From contig CAYHMW010000002.1 in NCBI GenBank assembly GCA_964357925.1, positions 27,141 to 91,140 of the forward strand: 64,000 nt of DNA. Reading direction: 5' to 3'. Numbering within the stretch: the first letter of the stretch is position 1; the number at the start of each line of letters is the position of its first letter. The translations under genes were made by a program, and so were the position numbers. Under the pieces are notes generated by a model. That model made no database searches, was not told the DNA's origin, and saw nothing but the letters and a program-made list of their open reading frames with translations. The DNA is from CAYHMW01 sp964357925. GTDB taxonomy: Bacteria > Patescibacteriota > Microgenomatia > UBA8517. Positions 8,915-18,349 of this stretch are shown here, piece by piece.

Positions 8915-9747
8915 AAATCTCTACAATAATCCCAGCCTATAATGAAGAAAAGGTTATTTTGAATTGCCTGAAATCTCTTGATGATCAGTCAGCAAAAAAT
9001 TTTGAAGTAATCGTCGTTGATGACGGTTCAAGTGATTCCACACTATCTCTCCTTGGGGCATTTAAAACTCAAAAATACGAATATAAATTCCTAAACACCG
9101 ACCACAAAGGGCCAGCCCTTGCTCGAAATCTCGGAGCCAAAAATTCTAAAGGGCAAATCTTGGTTTTTGTTGACTCAGATATGACTTTCAGTAAAGATTT
9201 CATCAAAAACCTTGTGGCACCAATAATTAGCCACAAATCCAAAGGAACATTCTCAAAAGATGAATTTGTGGCCAACTGGCATAATGTTTGGGCACGCTGC
9301 TGGAACTATAATCAAAATCTCTCTGGAAATAAGCGCCACACTGACGACTATCCCGATACACAAAAAGTTTTTCGAGCAATCCTCAAATCTGAATTCGATG
9401 GAGTAGGAGGGTTCAATAAAGGTGGTTACACTGATGATTATACTTTAAGTGAAAAACTTGGTTACAAGGCAGAAGAAGCATCAGATGCAATCTTTTATCA
9501 CAATAATCCTGAAAATCTTGTAGAAGTTTTCCACCAAGCCAAATGGACTGCAAAAAGAGAATATAGGTTCGGGATATTTGGAATTATTGTAAATCTAGTT
9601 AGGCTAACTATGTTTTATTTGCCAACAGCTGTTTGGAAAACTGCTAAATTCAAATCACCGGCATTTGCCATCTTTAAATTAGTTTATAATTTAGGTTCAA
9701 TTGTGGGAATTTTAGAGTACAAAATAAAAGGTTTAGGGATAAAATGA
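8911..9747 (+). CDS. Glycosyltransferase family 2
   Basis: This 278-residue GT-A enzyme has TIIPAYNEEKVI at residues 4-15, VVDDGSSDSTL at about 35-45, and the DxD-like VFVDSDMTF at about 88-96. A short hydrophobic C-terminal region (about residues 220-270) may dip into the membrane. ATGA overlaps on both sides tie it to the GT4 before and the GT-C after. It could be a polyprenyl-phosphate sugar synthase supplying the adjacent GT-C transferase, but this is a guess from position only. Confidence 0.85.
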   Translation: MKISTIIPAYNEEKVILNCLKSLDDQSAKNFEVIVVDDGSSDSTLSLLGAFKTQKYEYKFLNTDHKGPALARNLGAKNSKGQILVFVDSDMTFSKDFIKNLVAPIISHKSKGTFSKDEFVANWHNVWARCWNYNQNLSGNKRHTDDYPDTQKVFRAILKSEFDGVGGFNKGGYTDDYTLSEKLGYKAEEASDAIFYHNNPENLVEVFHQAKWTAKREYRFGIFGIIVNLVRLTMFYLPTAVWKTAKFKSPAFAIFKLVYNLGSIVGILEYKIKGLGIK

Positions 9748-11201
9748 ACAAAAATAACAACATCTACTATATTTTGACTCTGGCGTTTGTGTTACGCCTG
9801 CTTTCTTTGAACCAATCATTTTGGCTGGACGAAGCCACGAGTGCGGGAGTTGCACGCGATTTATCTTTATACCAAATACTCAACGATTTCCTTCCAGGTG
9901 ACTTTCACCCAGCTGGCTATTACCTTTTACTCAAAGGCTGGGGGGCAGTATTTGGCTTTAGTACTGTTGCACTTCGACTGTCGTCAGTGTGTGTGGGCGT
10001 TGCAACAGTTTTCGTAGTGTATCTGATCGGCAAAACTTTGAAAAATGAAACACTTGGTACACTTTCAGCTCTATTGTTTGCCACCGCTCCACTCCACATC
10101 TACTACTCGCAGGAAGTAAGAATGTACTCACTTTCAACACTTTTAGCTAGTTTAACTATCTATTTCTATCTTCGAATACAAAAAAGGCCCAATAAAACTG
10201 ATTGGCTATGGTTCTCTACCTTCTTAGCTTCAAATCTGTTAATAGATTATCTCCCGGTACTCATAATAATTCCAATCTGGGCGGCCACATTATTTGGCTT
10301 TAGTAAACGTAAAGCCATCTGGAAAAGAAACTTTTTACTATCGCATGTTCCAGCCCTACTTGCCTTTGGTGTATTATGGCCCATCCTAAAGACACAGTTG
10401 GCTGCTGGACTTTCTGTCAAGATAAGCTCTCCTGCATGGTGGAGTCTTCTAGGAACAACAAATTTCAAAAATATTGCACTAATTCCAGTAAAATTTCTAA
10501 TTGGAAGAATCAGCTTTGAGAATGATTACGTTTATGTTCTTATGGCAGTTTCTGCCTTAGCCCTCTATGTATTCGCATTCAAAGAGACAGTAAAAAAAAT
10601 AAACAACTACAAAATTCTTTATTTATGGGCTACATTGCCAGTAATAGCGGGTGTGTTTATTGGCTTATTTATTCCAGTGCTAAGCTACTTCAGGTTCCTT
10701 TTTGTACTCCCAGTAGTATATTTGCTGGCAGCCTTAGGCCTCACAGAAATTAAAGAAAAGTACTTTGTTCCGCTTTTGTTTTCATTGTTATTACTAAATA
10801 TGACGATGAGCTACAGATATCTTTCTACCCCAAAGTTTCTAAGGGAAGATTGGCGAGGACTAGCCACCTATATAAGTGAAGATTCGGTTTTTATGCCATC
10901 GCCGCTAGTTATTTTCCCAGCCAACTCACAAATGGAAGCCTTAAAATTCTACAACAGCGATGGGAGGGTCCAAATTTCGGGGCCAGATATTGAAATCGGT
11001 TCTCAAGAAAGACTGTATTTGATCCGCTATGTAGTTGCTATATTTGATCCAGAGGATAAAGTAAGAACCAAAATAGAATCAAACAACTATCAAAAAGTAG
11101 AGGAAAAGGATTTCAACGGAATCACAGTTTGGAAGTATGAAAAATTACCGGAAATTCCACCCGAGCTCGAATTAAACTCAGAAAAGGTAATTAAGCTTTA
11201 A
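9744..11201 (+). CDS. GT-C family membrane glycosyltransferase (ArnT/PMT_2-like)
   Basis: This 485-residue polytopic protein has the classical PMT_2 start, with SFWLDEATSAGVAR at about residues 26-39 (Asp-Glu pair in the first outer loop), then DFHPAGYYLLLKGW and YSQEVRMYSL. These are the usual PMT_2/glycosyltransferase 39-like signature segments. About 10 helices precede a soluble C-terminal domain. It should use a polyprenyl-phosphate sugar outside the membrane. It overlaps the GT2 upstream by ATGA. The next gene starts on the base after its stop. Confidence 0.85.
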   Translation: MNKNNNIYYILTLAFVLRLLSLNQSFWLDEATSAGVARDLSLYQILNDFLPGDFHPAGYYLLLKGWGAVFGFSTVALRLSSVCVGVATVFVVYLIGKTLKNETLGTLSALLFATAPLHIYYSQEVRMYSLSTLLASLTIYFYLRIQKRPNKTDWLWFSTFLASNLLIDYLPVLIIIPIWAATLFGFSKRKAIWKRNFLLSHVPALLAFGVLWPILKTQLAAGLSVKISSPAWWSLLGTTNFKNIALIPVKFLIGRISFENDYVYVLMAVSALALYVFAFKETVKKINNYKILYLWATLPVIAGVFIGLFIPVLSYFRFLFVLPVVYLLAALGLTEIKEKYFVPLLFSLLLLNMTMSYRYLSTPKFLREDWRGLATYISEDSVFMPSPLVIFPANSQMEALKFYNSDGRVQISGPDIEIGSQERLYLIRYVVAIFDPEDKVRTKIESNNYQKVEEKDFNGITVWKYEKLPEIPPELELNSEKVIKL

Positions 11202-12278
11202 ATGAAAATTGCCATAGATATTTCTCAAGTTGTTTACGGTACAGGTGTCTCTGTATATACTGAGAATTTAGTACGTTCGTTGCTGGCAATCGACGATGAA
11301 AACCAATACTTACTTTATGGTGGTTCACTACGAAAAAAAAGTAAATTGGTTGAGTTCACAGAAAATCTGACCGGTAATTTCGACTGTAAACTCTACAACT
11401 TCCCTCCTACTTTGACAGACATAATGTGGAACAGACTTCATATAATCAATCTTGAACAGATTATCGGCCAGTTTGATGTTGTGCATACCTCAGACTGGGC
11501 CGAGCCACCATCAAAAATACCAAAAGTGACGACAATTCATGATCTTGCCCCTATTAATTATCCAGGAGAAACTCACCCTAAAGTTGTTTCTGCACATAAA
11601 AAGCGTCTAAAACTTGTTAAAGCTGAGTCAGCACATATTATTGTTCCTTCCCTGTCTGTGAAGAAAGAACTCATCGACTACGGCTTTCATAGCAGTAAAA
11701 TAGCCGTGATTCCTGAATCACAAAACCCAAACATTAAAAAAGTCACTAATACTGAGATTACACGCGTGAAAAATAAATTTAATATAGTGGGGGACTATAT
11801 TGTCGGTTGGGGAACAAGTAAAAGAAAAAACTACGAACGAAGTTTCGAGGCGTTCAAAAAAGTCAAAACCCATTTAAACCTAAGCACATTCGTGCTATTG
11901 GGTGTTGCGTCGCACAATACCAGCGATAACATGATAGCGACTGGGTATGTAAGTGATGCTGATGTTTCTGCCTTATACTCAGGGGCCTCTGCACTCGCCT
12001 ATCCGTCTATTACTGAAGGCTTCGGCATTCCAATTTTAGATGCTTTTGCTTGCGACTGCCCGGTAGTAACATCAAGAGAGAGTAGCATGCCCGAGGTAGC
12101 AGGTAACGCGGCAATTCTTGTTGACCCATTTAGTATTAAATCGATTGCCGACGGGCTAGTGAGTGCCGTCAAACAAAGAAATAAACTAATGCAGAAAAGT
12201 CATTCACAACTCAAAAAATTTTCATGGGAGAAAACTGCCAGAGAAACTCTTAAAGTTTACAAACTAGCAGCCAACTAG
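11202..12278 (+). CDS. Glycosyltransferase family 4
   Basis: This is a 358-residue GT-B enzyme. The N-terminal domain has TGVSVYTENLVRSLL (about 14-28) and VHTSDWAEPP, and TTIHDLAP is at about 108-115. The C-terminal domain has the donor motif EGFGIPILDAFACDCPVV at about residues 271-288. The AIDISQV..GTG start is typical of mannosyl- or rhamnosyl-type GT4 paralogues of this kind. ATG 11202 follows the previous stop directly, and a 24-base gap then precedes the next GT4. Confidence 0.87.
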   Translation: MKIAIDISQVVYGTGVSVYTENLVRSLLAIDDENQYLLYGGSLRKKSKLVEFTENLTGNFDCKLYNFPPTLTDIMWNRLHIINLEQIIGQFDVVHTSDWAEPPSKIPKVTTIHDLAPINYPGETHPKVVSAHKKRLKLVKAESAHIIVPSLSVKKELIDYGFHSSKIAVIPESQNPNIKKVTNTEITRVKNKFNIVGDYIVGWGTSKRKNYERSFEAFKKVKTHLNLSTFVLLGVASHNTSDNMIATGYVSDADVSALYSGASALAYPSITEGFGIPILDAFACDCPVVTSRESSMPEVAGNAAILVDPFSIKSIADGLVSAVKQRNKLMQKSHSQLKKFSWEKTARETLKVYKLAAN

Positions 12279-12302
12279 AATTAATAATTCAAAAACAATG
12301 AT

Positions 12303-13430
12303 ATGATAATCGGCATTGATGGTAACGAGGCAAATATAAAGGAAAGGGTGGGAGTCAACACTTACGCCTTCGAAATCCTGTGGGGACTCTATAAACTACA
12401 GGATGAGGTTCCAAATCCAAAGCACAGATTTATAATATACTTGAAAAACGAACCACTTGGTGACCTACCCAAAGCCAGTAGCTTTTGGGAATATAAAGTT
12501 TTAGGTCCACGAAAATTCTGGGTGGCAACACGATTAACACCTCACCTTTACACGACTAAGTTAAAAACGGACATTTTTTTTACTCCAAGTCACTACTTAC
12601 CGCCGTTTTGTCCGGTTCCGGCGGCCTGCTCGATTATGGACATAGGTTTTCTCGAATTCTCGGAACAATTTAACCCAAAAGATTATTGGCAGTTAAGGCT
12701 TTGGACTGCCAGGTCAGTTAGAGTCGCAAAAAAAATCTTCTCAATTTCTGAAACCACCAAAAAAGAAATTGTACGACACTATAGTTTTGCCCGTACTAAA
12801 GTAGTTGTTACGCCACTTGGGTATGTAAAAGGTAGGTTTAATCTCCAAAGAAACAAAAATGATGTGCGACGACTACAAATAAAACTCAACTTACCAAAAA
12901 ACTATATCTTATTTTTAGGTACATTGAAACCAAGCAAAAATTTAGAAGGCTTAATAGAAGCATGGGCATTAATCGAGCAAAAATTTCCTGAGACGCAACT
13001 GGTAATTGCTGGAAAAAAAGGCTGGCTCTTCAACCGAATTTTCCAGACAGTAAAAAGTTTAAACATTGAGAAGAGAGTAGTCTTCACTGGCTTTATCCCG
13101 GAAGCAGATAAGGAGTCATTAATCAAAGGTGCAAAGGCTTTTGTGCTTCCATCCCTTTGGGAGGGCTTCGGCTTGGATGTAGTATCTGCAATGGCTAGTG
13201 GAATTCCCGTAATAGTGTCCGATCGTGGTAGTTTGCCAGAGGTGGTAGGAACAGCTGGAATAATTATAGATCCAACAAACTATCAAGAAATTGGGAGTGC
13301 AATAGAAAAAGTACTAACAATGAATAAGACAAGCTATAATATAGTGGCAGGCAACGGCGTAGCTCAAGCAAAAAAATTTTCCTGGAGTAAAGCAGCCAAA
13401 ATTACCCTTAAATCGTTTGAAAAGATGTAA
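12303..13430 (+). CDS. Glycosyltransferase family 4
   Basis: This 375-residue GT-B enzyme starts GIDGNEANIKERVGVNTYA, the usual start of GT4 enzymes of WbaZ/mannosyltransferase type. LFLGTLKPSKNLEGLIEAW lies near residues 203-221 and EGFGLDVVSAMASGIPVIVS at about 287-306. The 24 bases upstream lack a clear Shine-Dalgarno. It shares stop and start bases with the acyltransferase (TAATG), so the two are probably coupled. Confidence 0.87.
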   Translation: MIIGIDGNEANIKERVGVNTYAFEILWGLYKLQDEVPNPKHRFIIYLKNEPLGDLPKASSFWEYKVLGPRKFWVATRLTPHLYTTKLKTDIFFTPSHYLPPFCPVPAACSIMDIGFLEFSEQFNPKDYWQLRLWTARSVRVAKKIFSISETTKKEIVRHYSFARTKVVVTPLGYVKGRFNLQRNKNDVRRLQIKLNLPKNYILFLGTLKPSKNLEGLIEAWALIEQKFPETQLVIAGKKGWLFNRIFQTVKSLNIEKRVVFTGFIPEADKESLIKGAKAFVLPSLWEGFGLDVVSAMASGIPVIVSDRGSLPEVVGTAGIIIDPTNYQEIGSAIEKVLTMNKTSYNIVAGNGVAQAKKFSWSKAAKITLKSFEKM

Positions 13431-14071
13431 TGCTATATAGTGAAAACATAAATATTGGCAAACACGGAATTTATTTTACAGATAAGCATGGGAATAAATT
13501 GTCCTTATTTTCGGCGTTTAACAAAGCAATGATCAGATCCTACAACTGGTGGTTAGACCTAAAACTATTCCTCATTCACTCAACTAGTCTTCATGTTCCA
13601 ATATTCTTCATTAGAAAAACAGTTTTCCTCTTAGCAGGTCTGAAAATGGGCAAAGGTAGTGTAATTCACATGGGCTGTAAGTTCTTCGATCCGAGAAACA
13701 TAAGAATTGGGCAAGATACTATCATAGGCGAGGGAGCTTTCCTTGACGGCCGAGATGCACTGGTAATAGGTGACCATGTCGATATAGCCTCAGAAGTTAT
13801 GATCTTTAATTCTGAACATGACTTGGAAAGTCCAACGTTCACGGCCGTAAATGAGCCTATAAAAATCGGCAACTATGTATTTATTGGCCCAAGGGCAATT
13901 CTTCTCCCAGGAATCAATATAGGGGATGGTGCAATAATTGCGGCGGGAGCGGTTGTTACCAAAGACGTCGCTCCAAACACTATTGTAGGCGGGGTACCAG
14001 CAAAGCTAATAGGCCAACGCAAACTTAAAGACCATAAATATATCTTGGGCAGAGCCCGATTATTCCAATAA
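13430..14071 (+). CDS. Hexapeptide-repeat acyltransferase (LbH fold, WcaF/Maa-like)
   Basis: This 213-residue protein has a weakly hydrophobic N-terminus and then left-handed beta-helix repeats from about residue 70 (I-G-x-x-x-x-I pattern, e.g. IRIGQDTIIGEG and IKIGNYVFIGPRAILLPG). It ends with GAVVTKDVAPNTIVGGVPAK, the standard C-terminal signature of O-acetyltransferases of this class. The conserved NSEHD stretch (about 124-128) supplies a candidate catalytic His. It probably O-acetylates a sugar of the polysaccharide using acetyl-CoA. It is coupled (TAATG) to the preceding GT4. Confidence 0.87.
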   Translation: MLYSENINIGKHGIYFTDKHGNKLSLFSAFNKAMIRSYNWWLDLKLFLIHSTSLHVPIFFIRKTVFLLAGLKMGKGSVIHMGCKFFDPRNIRIGQDTIIGEGAFLDGRDALVIGDHVDIASEVMIFNSEHDLESPTFTAVNEPIKIGNYVFIGPRAILLPGINIGDGAIIAAGAVVTKDVAPNTIVGGVPAKLIGQRKLKDHKYILGRARLFQ

Positions 14072-14079
14072 TAGTAGGA

Positions 14080-14580
14080 ATGTTGAGTAAATTAACTGTT
14101 CTAGTAATTATATTACTCACTTATGGGTACCTTCTTTACCCAAAATTGACCTTTCCTAAGCCGCCCCCAGATTCGAGTCAGTCTGCAGAAGATGCTGATT
14201 CTGAGAGTTTCTACCGAAGAGCATATTTCACAAATTATTCGAGGGAAGAGGTTGTTGCACATTATGAATCTCAATTTAATTACCTCCCAATTCTCAAGCT
14301 AAATTACCCACCTGAAGATGCGCAAACTCTAATTCGCGACCAGGCTAGAAGTAGCTATCTAGAGGAGCTTGTTCATCCTTTGAGAGAATCAATCTATATA
14401 AATGGTTTTAGCCCAAAAACAGCAAAAGATGAAATTTGGCACCGAGGCATAAAATATAAACATAAGATCACGATAAAATACGTTCCAGGGAATGTTATCC
14501 CGGCATTCTTGGTGGTAACAGCAGCGGGCATGCTGGCTTATTGGCTAATAAAGGAAATTGAAATCACCCTAAAAGAATGA
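14080..14580 (+). CDS. Unknown membrane protein with two terminal helices
   Basis: No family is recognised. This 166-residue protein has a hydrophobic helix near each end (about residues 3-20 and 140-157). Between them lies a charged, probably external domain with a PPPDSSQSAEDADSE linker and Tyr-rich stretches. It sits in the glycan operon between the acetyltransferase and a GT2, 8 bases after the former and overlapping the latter by ATGA. A structural or regulatory role in polysaccharide export is possible but not shown. Confidence 0.7.
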   Translation: MLSKLTVLVIILLTYGYLLYPKLTFPKPPPDSSQSAEDADSESFYRRAYFTNYSREEVVAHYESQFNYLPILKLNYPPEDAQTLIRDQARSSYLEELVHPLRESIYINGFSPKTAKDEIWHRGIKYKHKITIKYVPGNVIPAFLVVTAAGMLAYWLIKEIEITLKE

Positions 14581-15503
14581 GCAAAATTCCAAGGCTCTCA
14601 ATTATCATTGTGAGCTACAACACAAAAATTCTTCTTGAAGCATGCCTGGGGTCCGTAGTTAAATACACCAAAGGTATAGACTACGAAATAATAGTTGTCG
14701 ACAATGCTTCAAGCGACAACAGCCTTGACGAACTATCAAAATTTGAAATTAAAAATTTCAAATTAAAACTTATTCACAACCGTTCTAATTTAGGCTTCGC
14801 TGTGGCAAACAACCAAGGCGCGAAAATCGCTAAAGGACAATATATATTACTGTTAAACTCAGACACAGAGCTTACTGCAAATATTCTCCCTGAAATGTTG
14901 GACTGGATGGATGAACACAAAAAAACGGGAATTGTCACATGCATGCTCAAATATCCGGATGCACGTGTTCAGGCAACAGGAGGTTATTTCCCAACTCTCC
15001 TTAGAGTGATTTCCTGGATGACAATACAAGACATTCCTGGCGTTGATAAGCTGATTAAGCCATTCCACCCAATGAAAGACAAATCATGGAGAAAAGCAGA
15101 AGATTTTTACTCCAGAGAAAAAGAGCTAGATTGGGTCACAGGAGCATTTTTATTAATGAGTAAAAAAACCTTCGAGGATGTTGGTCCAATTGACGAAGAT
15201 TATTTCATGTATACAGAGGAAGTCGATTATTGTTACCGAGCAAAAGCATTAGGCTGGCAAGTTTGGTACCTCCCAAGATGGAGTATTATCCATGTGGGAG
15301 GAGCAAGCAGTACAACAGAAAATGCAGTCTTGAAGGAGTTTGAGGGCATTAAACTTTTTTACAAGAAGCACTACCCAACATGGCAATACCCCCTGCTAAA
15401 GTTTTTTTTAAAACTAGGTGCATTAATTAGAATTCCGATTTTAGGTATACTTGAAGGGCCAAAAGCAGCCAAAACCTATGCTAAAGCATTTATTAGAGCG
15501 TAA
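14577..15503 (+). CDS. Glycosyltransferase family 2 (rhamnosyltransferase WbbL-like)
   Basis: This 308-residue GT-A enzyme has LSIIIVSYNTKILLEACLGS at residues 6-25, VVDNASSDNSL at about 41-51, LLNSDTEL at about 93-100, and the WbbL-type acceptor segment DEDYFMYTEEVDYCYRA at about 208-224. That last segment is characteristic of inverting rhamnosyltransferase-like GT2 enzymes. A lysine/isoleucine-rich insert (about residues 54-64) is encoded by an AT microrepeat, see 14738. It overlaps the O-antigen ligase-like gene by 26 bases or more. Confidence 0.85.
   Translation: MSKIPRLSIIIVSYNTKILLEACLGSVVKYTKGIDYEIIVVDNASSDNSLDELSKFEIKNFKLKLIHNRSNLGFAVANNQGAKIAKGQYILLLNSDTELTANILPEMLDWMDEHKKTGIVTCMLKYPDARVQATGGYFPTLLRVISWMTIQDIPGVDKLIKPFHPMKDKSWRKAEDFYSREKELDWVTGAFLLMSKKTFEDVGPIDEDYFMYTEEVDYCYRAKALGWQVWYLPRWSIIHVGGASSTTENAVLKEFEGIKLFYKKHYPTWQYPLLKFFLKLGALIRIPILGILEGPKAAKTYAKAFIRA
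14738..14768. repeat. In-frame AT microrepeat inside a GT2 gene
   Basis: AAATTTGAAATT and AAATTTCAAATT units alternate here and encode a F/I/K/L-rich stretch between VVDNAS..SL and the SNLGFA motif. A near-identical repeat lies at the matching site of the GT2 paralogue at 19542. Confidence 0.55.
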
Positions 15504-16887
15504 CACAACCATAATCAAACTTAGTGAGTATTCAGATCGGCTACTCAAATATTTAGTAGCCGCCGTTCTTATTGCGGTCCCGCTTTTCCCAAAATTCCCA
15601 TTTCTAAATGTTCCAGGTACACAAGTTTCAATTAGGCTCGAAGACTTTCTAATTCTAGCGACACTCATAGTATACTCATTTACAATCCTACCATCAGTTT
15701 TTACCCTCTTCCAAAGCAGAATCTTCCGAGCTGTAATGCTTTTCCTATTAGTTGGCCTTGTCTCTGTCTACTCAGGAATCTTTCTAACCAAAACTGTTAT
15801 TTTCCATATTGGAATACTCCACTGGGCAAGACGTGTCGAATATCTCTCGTGTCTATTAATTGGAGCCCAATCAGTCAAAAATAGAGAAAACCTGAAATTC
15901 TATTCAAAGCTCTTAGTTATTGTCGTCACACTCACATTTCTTTATGGAGTAGGGCAGAAACATCTCAATTGGCCAGTCATAACCACTCAAAATTCGGAAT
16001 ATTCGAAGGGCATCGCGCTCCGCTATACAGAAGATTCACATTTAATATCAACATTTGCGGGTCACTACGACCTAGCTACGTACATTATCCTCACAACACC
16101 CATTTTTTATGCACTTTTGCTTGGTGGTAAGGCTGTTGCAAATGACTTGGGGTTGTCAAAACATTACTGGCTCGGGAATGGAATTCTTTTTTCTGTGATT
16201 ACAATGTCGCTCTGGCTCTTGGTCAACGCCGCCTCAAGAATCTCCATGGTTTCCTATCTCGGCAGTGTAACACTTGTTTTACTTGTCATGAAGAAATACA
16301 AATTCATCCCTCTAGTCATCATCTTCACGCTGATCTTTACCTCAATGTCTAGTAATCTGATTGATCGGTATACTAACATTCTTGAGGTTGCTACCAAAAA
16401 AGTATTTTCATTCGTGCCGACAGCTTATGCGCAAGAAATTGTAGATAGACCGATTAGATCAGGCTCTTCACTTCTTGAAAAAGTTAATCCAATCTCTGTT
16501 TTCGAAGACAGATCAACTTCGATCAGGCTTAATATTGAATGGCCAAGAGCTTTGAGAGCCCTCAATAAAAATCCAATATTAGGGACAGGATTTTCGTCAA
16601 TCACTCTTGCAACGGACAATGGATATCTTCGCCTCCTAGGTGAGGTTGGTATCCTTGGGTTTGTTTCTTTTTGTCTGTTGCTTTTTCGGATATTGAGGTA
16701 CCTCTTTTCACTAATTTCATTTAAACACCAAAGTTTGGCAAGTGTTTATACACTTGGGCTATTGGCTGCTATTCCAGGTATTATGCTTAATATGGTTTTC
16801 ATCGACGTTCTAGAAGCATCAAAGTTCGCTATCAGCTTTTGGTTATTAATAGGTTTTGCGGTTGGTTTATCCAATAATGAGAAATAA
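15478..16887 (+). CDS. O-antigen ligase/polymerase-like membrane protein (Wzy/WaaL type)
   Basis: This 469-residue protein has 10-12 predicted helices. A large outer loop (about residues 310-350) contains TAYAQEIVDRPIRSG and then RLNIEWPRALRALNKNPILG, followed by GTGFSSIT. This loop between late helices, with its conserved N-P-x-x-G-T-G segment, is typical of Wzy_C/WaaL proteins, which polymerise or attach lipid-linked repeat units. The frame is open from a TTG at 15451, but ATG 15478 is a better start. It overlaps the GT2 and is overlapped by the GT-C gene. It could be the polymerase partner of the Wzx-type flippase at 2953. Confidence 0.82.
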   Translation: MLKHLLERNTTIIKLSEYSDRLLKYLVAAVLIAVPLFPKFPFLNVPGTQVSIRLEDFLILATLIVYSFTILPSVFTLFQSRIFRAVMLFLLVGLVSVYSGIFLTKTVIFHIGILHWARRVEYLSCLLIGAQSVKNRENLKFYSKLLVIVVTLTFLYGVGQKHLNWPVITTQNSEYSKGIALRYTEDSHLISTFAGHYDLATYIILTTPIFYALLLGGKAVANDLGLSKHYWLGNGILFSVITMSLWLLVNAASRISMVSYLGSVTLVLLVMKKYKFIPLVIIFTLIFTSMSSNLIDRYTNILEVATKKVFSFVPTAYAQEIVDRPIRSGSSLLEKVNPISVFEDRSTSIRLNIEWPRALRALNKNPILGTGFSSITLATDNGYLRLLGEVGILGFVSFCLLLFRILRYLFSLISFKHQSLASVYTLGLLAAIPGIMLNMVFIDVLEASKFAISFWLLIGFAVGLSNNEK

Positions 16888-18349
16888 AATTGATCGAGTA
16901 ATAAAAAGTAACAAATTTGAGTATTTTTTACTTGCTTTAATACTGATTTTAAGCTTCGCGTTGAGGCTTTATAAAATCCAAAACCCCGTTGCCGACTGGC
17001 ATTCTTGGAGGCAGGCAGATACAGCCTCTGTCAGTAGAATCTATTTAGATGAAGGAATTGATCTCCTACGTCCCAAATATCACGACATCTCAAGTATCCA
17101 GACAGGCTATTTCAATCCAGAAGGTTACCGTTTCGTAGAATTTCCTATGTTTAATCTAATTCATGTTGTCCTATTTAAAACATATGGGCGATTTACATTT
17201 GAAGTCTGGGGCAGATTGACTGCAGTCATTGGAGCACTATTTACAGTCCTTGCTGTTTATGGGATCGGTAGGCGATTATGGGGGAAAGCACACGGTCTTC
17301 TCGCTGCATTTTTTTACGCAATTATTCCTTTTAACATCTATTTTACAAGGGTAATATTGCCGGATCCTTTAGCAGTCACATTTGCAACCATTTCAGTTTG
17401 GCTTTTCCTTGTGTATTTCCAAGAAAGCAAAACCAAGTATGCTATTGCATCTTCAATTTTCTTTTCACTGGCAATGTTAACAAAGCCCCATTCAATCTTC
17501 TTTGGCCTACCAATTGCTTATATGGCGATTGTGAAACACGGCTTTCGTGGGATATTTAAGCAAAAAATGCTTCTTCTTTGTATTGACATAGCACTTGTCC
17601 CATTTTTCCTGTGGCGAACTTGGATAAACAATTTTCTTGAAGGCATTCCCCATTTTCTTTGGTCGTTTAATGGTGACGAAATTCGCTTTCGTCCTTCCTT
17701 CTGGCGTTGGATTTATTCAGAACGCTTGGGAAACCTTATTCTAGGAGTGTGGGGACTTATCCCTTTATCATTCGGCGCTTTGGTAGTAGATGAAAAACAC
17801 AAACTCAAATACTTTGTTCAATCACTCCTTCTTGGCATGTTCCTCTACACAACTATTTTTGCCACTGCCAGTGTTCGTCACGACTATTATCAAGTATTCG
17901 TTATCCCGGCAGTTGCGCTAACACTTGCGCAAGGCACTGTTTATTTATGGAACAAAAAGGAGTACAACATTTGGCTCAGACGCTCTCTTGTCATTTTTTC
18001 AATTGGAATGATAATTAATTCAGGAGCAGACAAAATAAAGGGTTTTTACAATATTAACCATTATGAAATCGTTGAAGCAGGTATGGCTGCCGACTCGCTT
18101 CTCCCTAAAGACGCACTTGTCATTGCACCCTATAATGGTGATACAGCATTTCTTTACCAAACTAAACGTTCAGGCTGGCCAATTGTCGACACAGGCATCG
18201 AGAAAATGATTAAAAAGGGGGCTAGTTATTATATTTCAGTAAACAAAGGAGACAGCGACAGCGTAACATTTAAAAGAATGTTCAAGACAGTTGTCGAAGC
18301 CGATCGCTACATTATCCTTGATCTTACTTCACCGATTTCTGAAAAATGA
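16877..18349 (+). CDS. GT-C family membrane glycosyltransferase (ArnT-like)
   Basis: With start ATG 16877 (11-base overlap) the protein has 490 residues; a TTG at 16856 would add seven. The first outer loop carries DWHSWRQADTASVSRIY (about residues 39-55), the W-R-Q-A-D-T signature of ArnT-like polyprenyl-phosphate sugar transferases. This is followed by YFNPEGYRFVEFPMF and about ten helices. The soluble tail has GDTAFLYQTKRSGWP. It is the third GT-C protein in this operon and the most typical of the three. Confidence 0.85.
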   Translation: MRNKIDRVIKSNKFEYFLLALILILSFALRLYKIQNPVADWHSWRQADTASVSRIYLDEGIDLLRPKYHDISSIQTGYFNPEGYRFVEFPMFNLIHVVLFKTYGRFTFEVWGRLTAVIGALFTVLAVYGIGRRLWGKAHGLLAAFFYAIIPFNIYFTRVILPDPLAVTFATISVWLFLVYFQESKTKYAIASSIFFSLAMLTKPHSIFFGLPIAYMAIVKHGFRGIFKQKMLLLCIDIALVPFFLWRTWINNFLEGIPHFLWSFNGDEIRFRPSFWRWIYSERLGNLILGVWGLIPLSFGALVVDEKHKLKYFVQSLLLGMFLYTTIFATASVRHDYYQVFVIPAVALTLAQGTVYLWNKKEYNIWLRRSLVIFSIGMIINSGADKIKGFYNINHYEIVEAGMAADSLLPKDALVIAPYNGDTAFLYQTKRSGWPIVDTGIEKMIKKGASYYISVNKGDSDSVTFKRMFKTVVEADRYIILDLTSPISEK

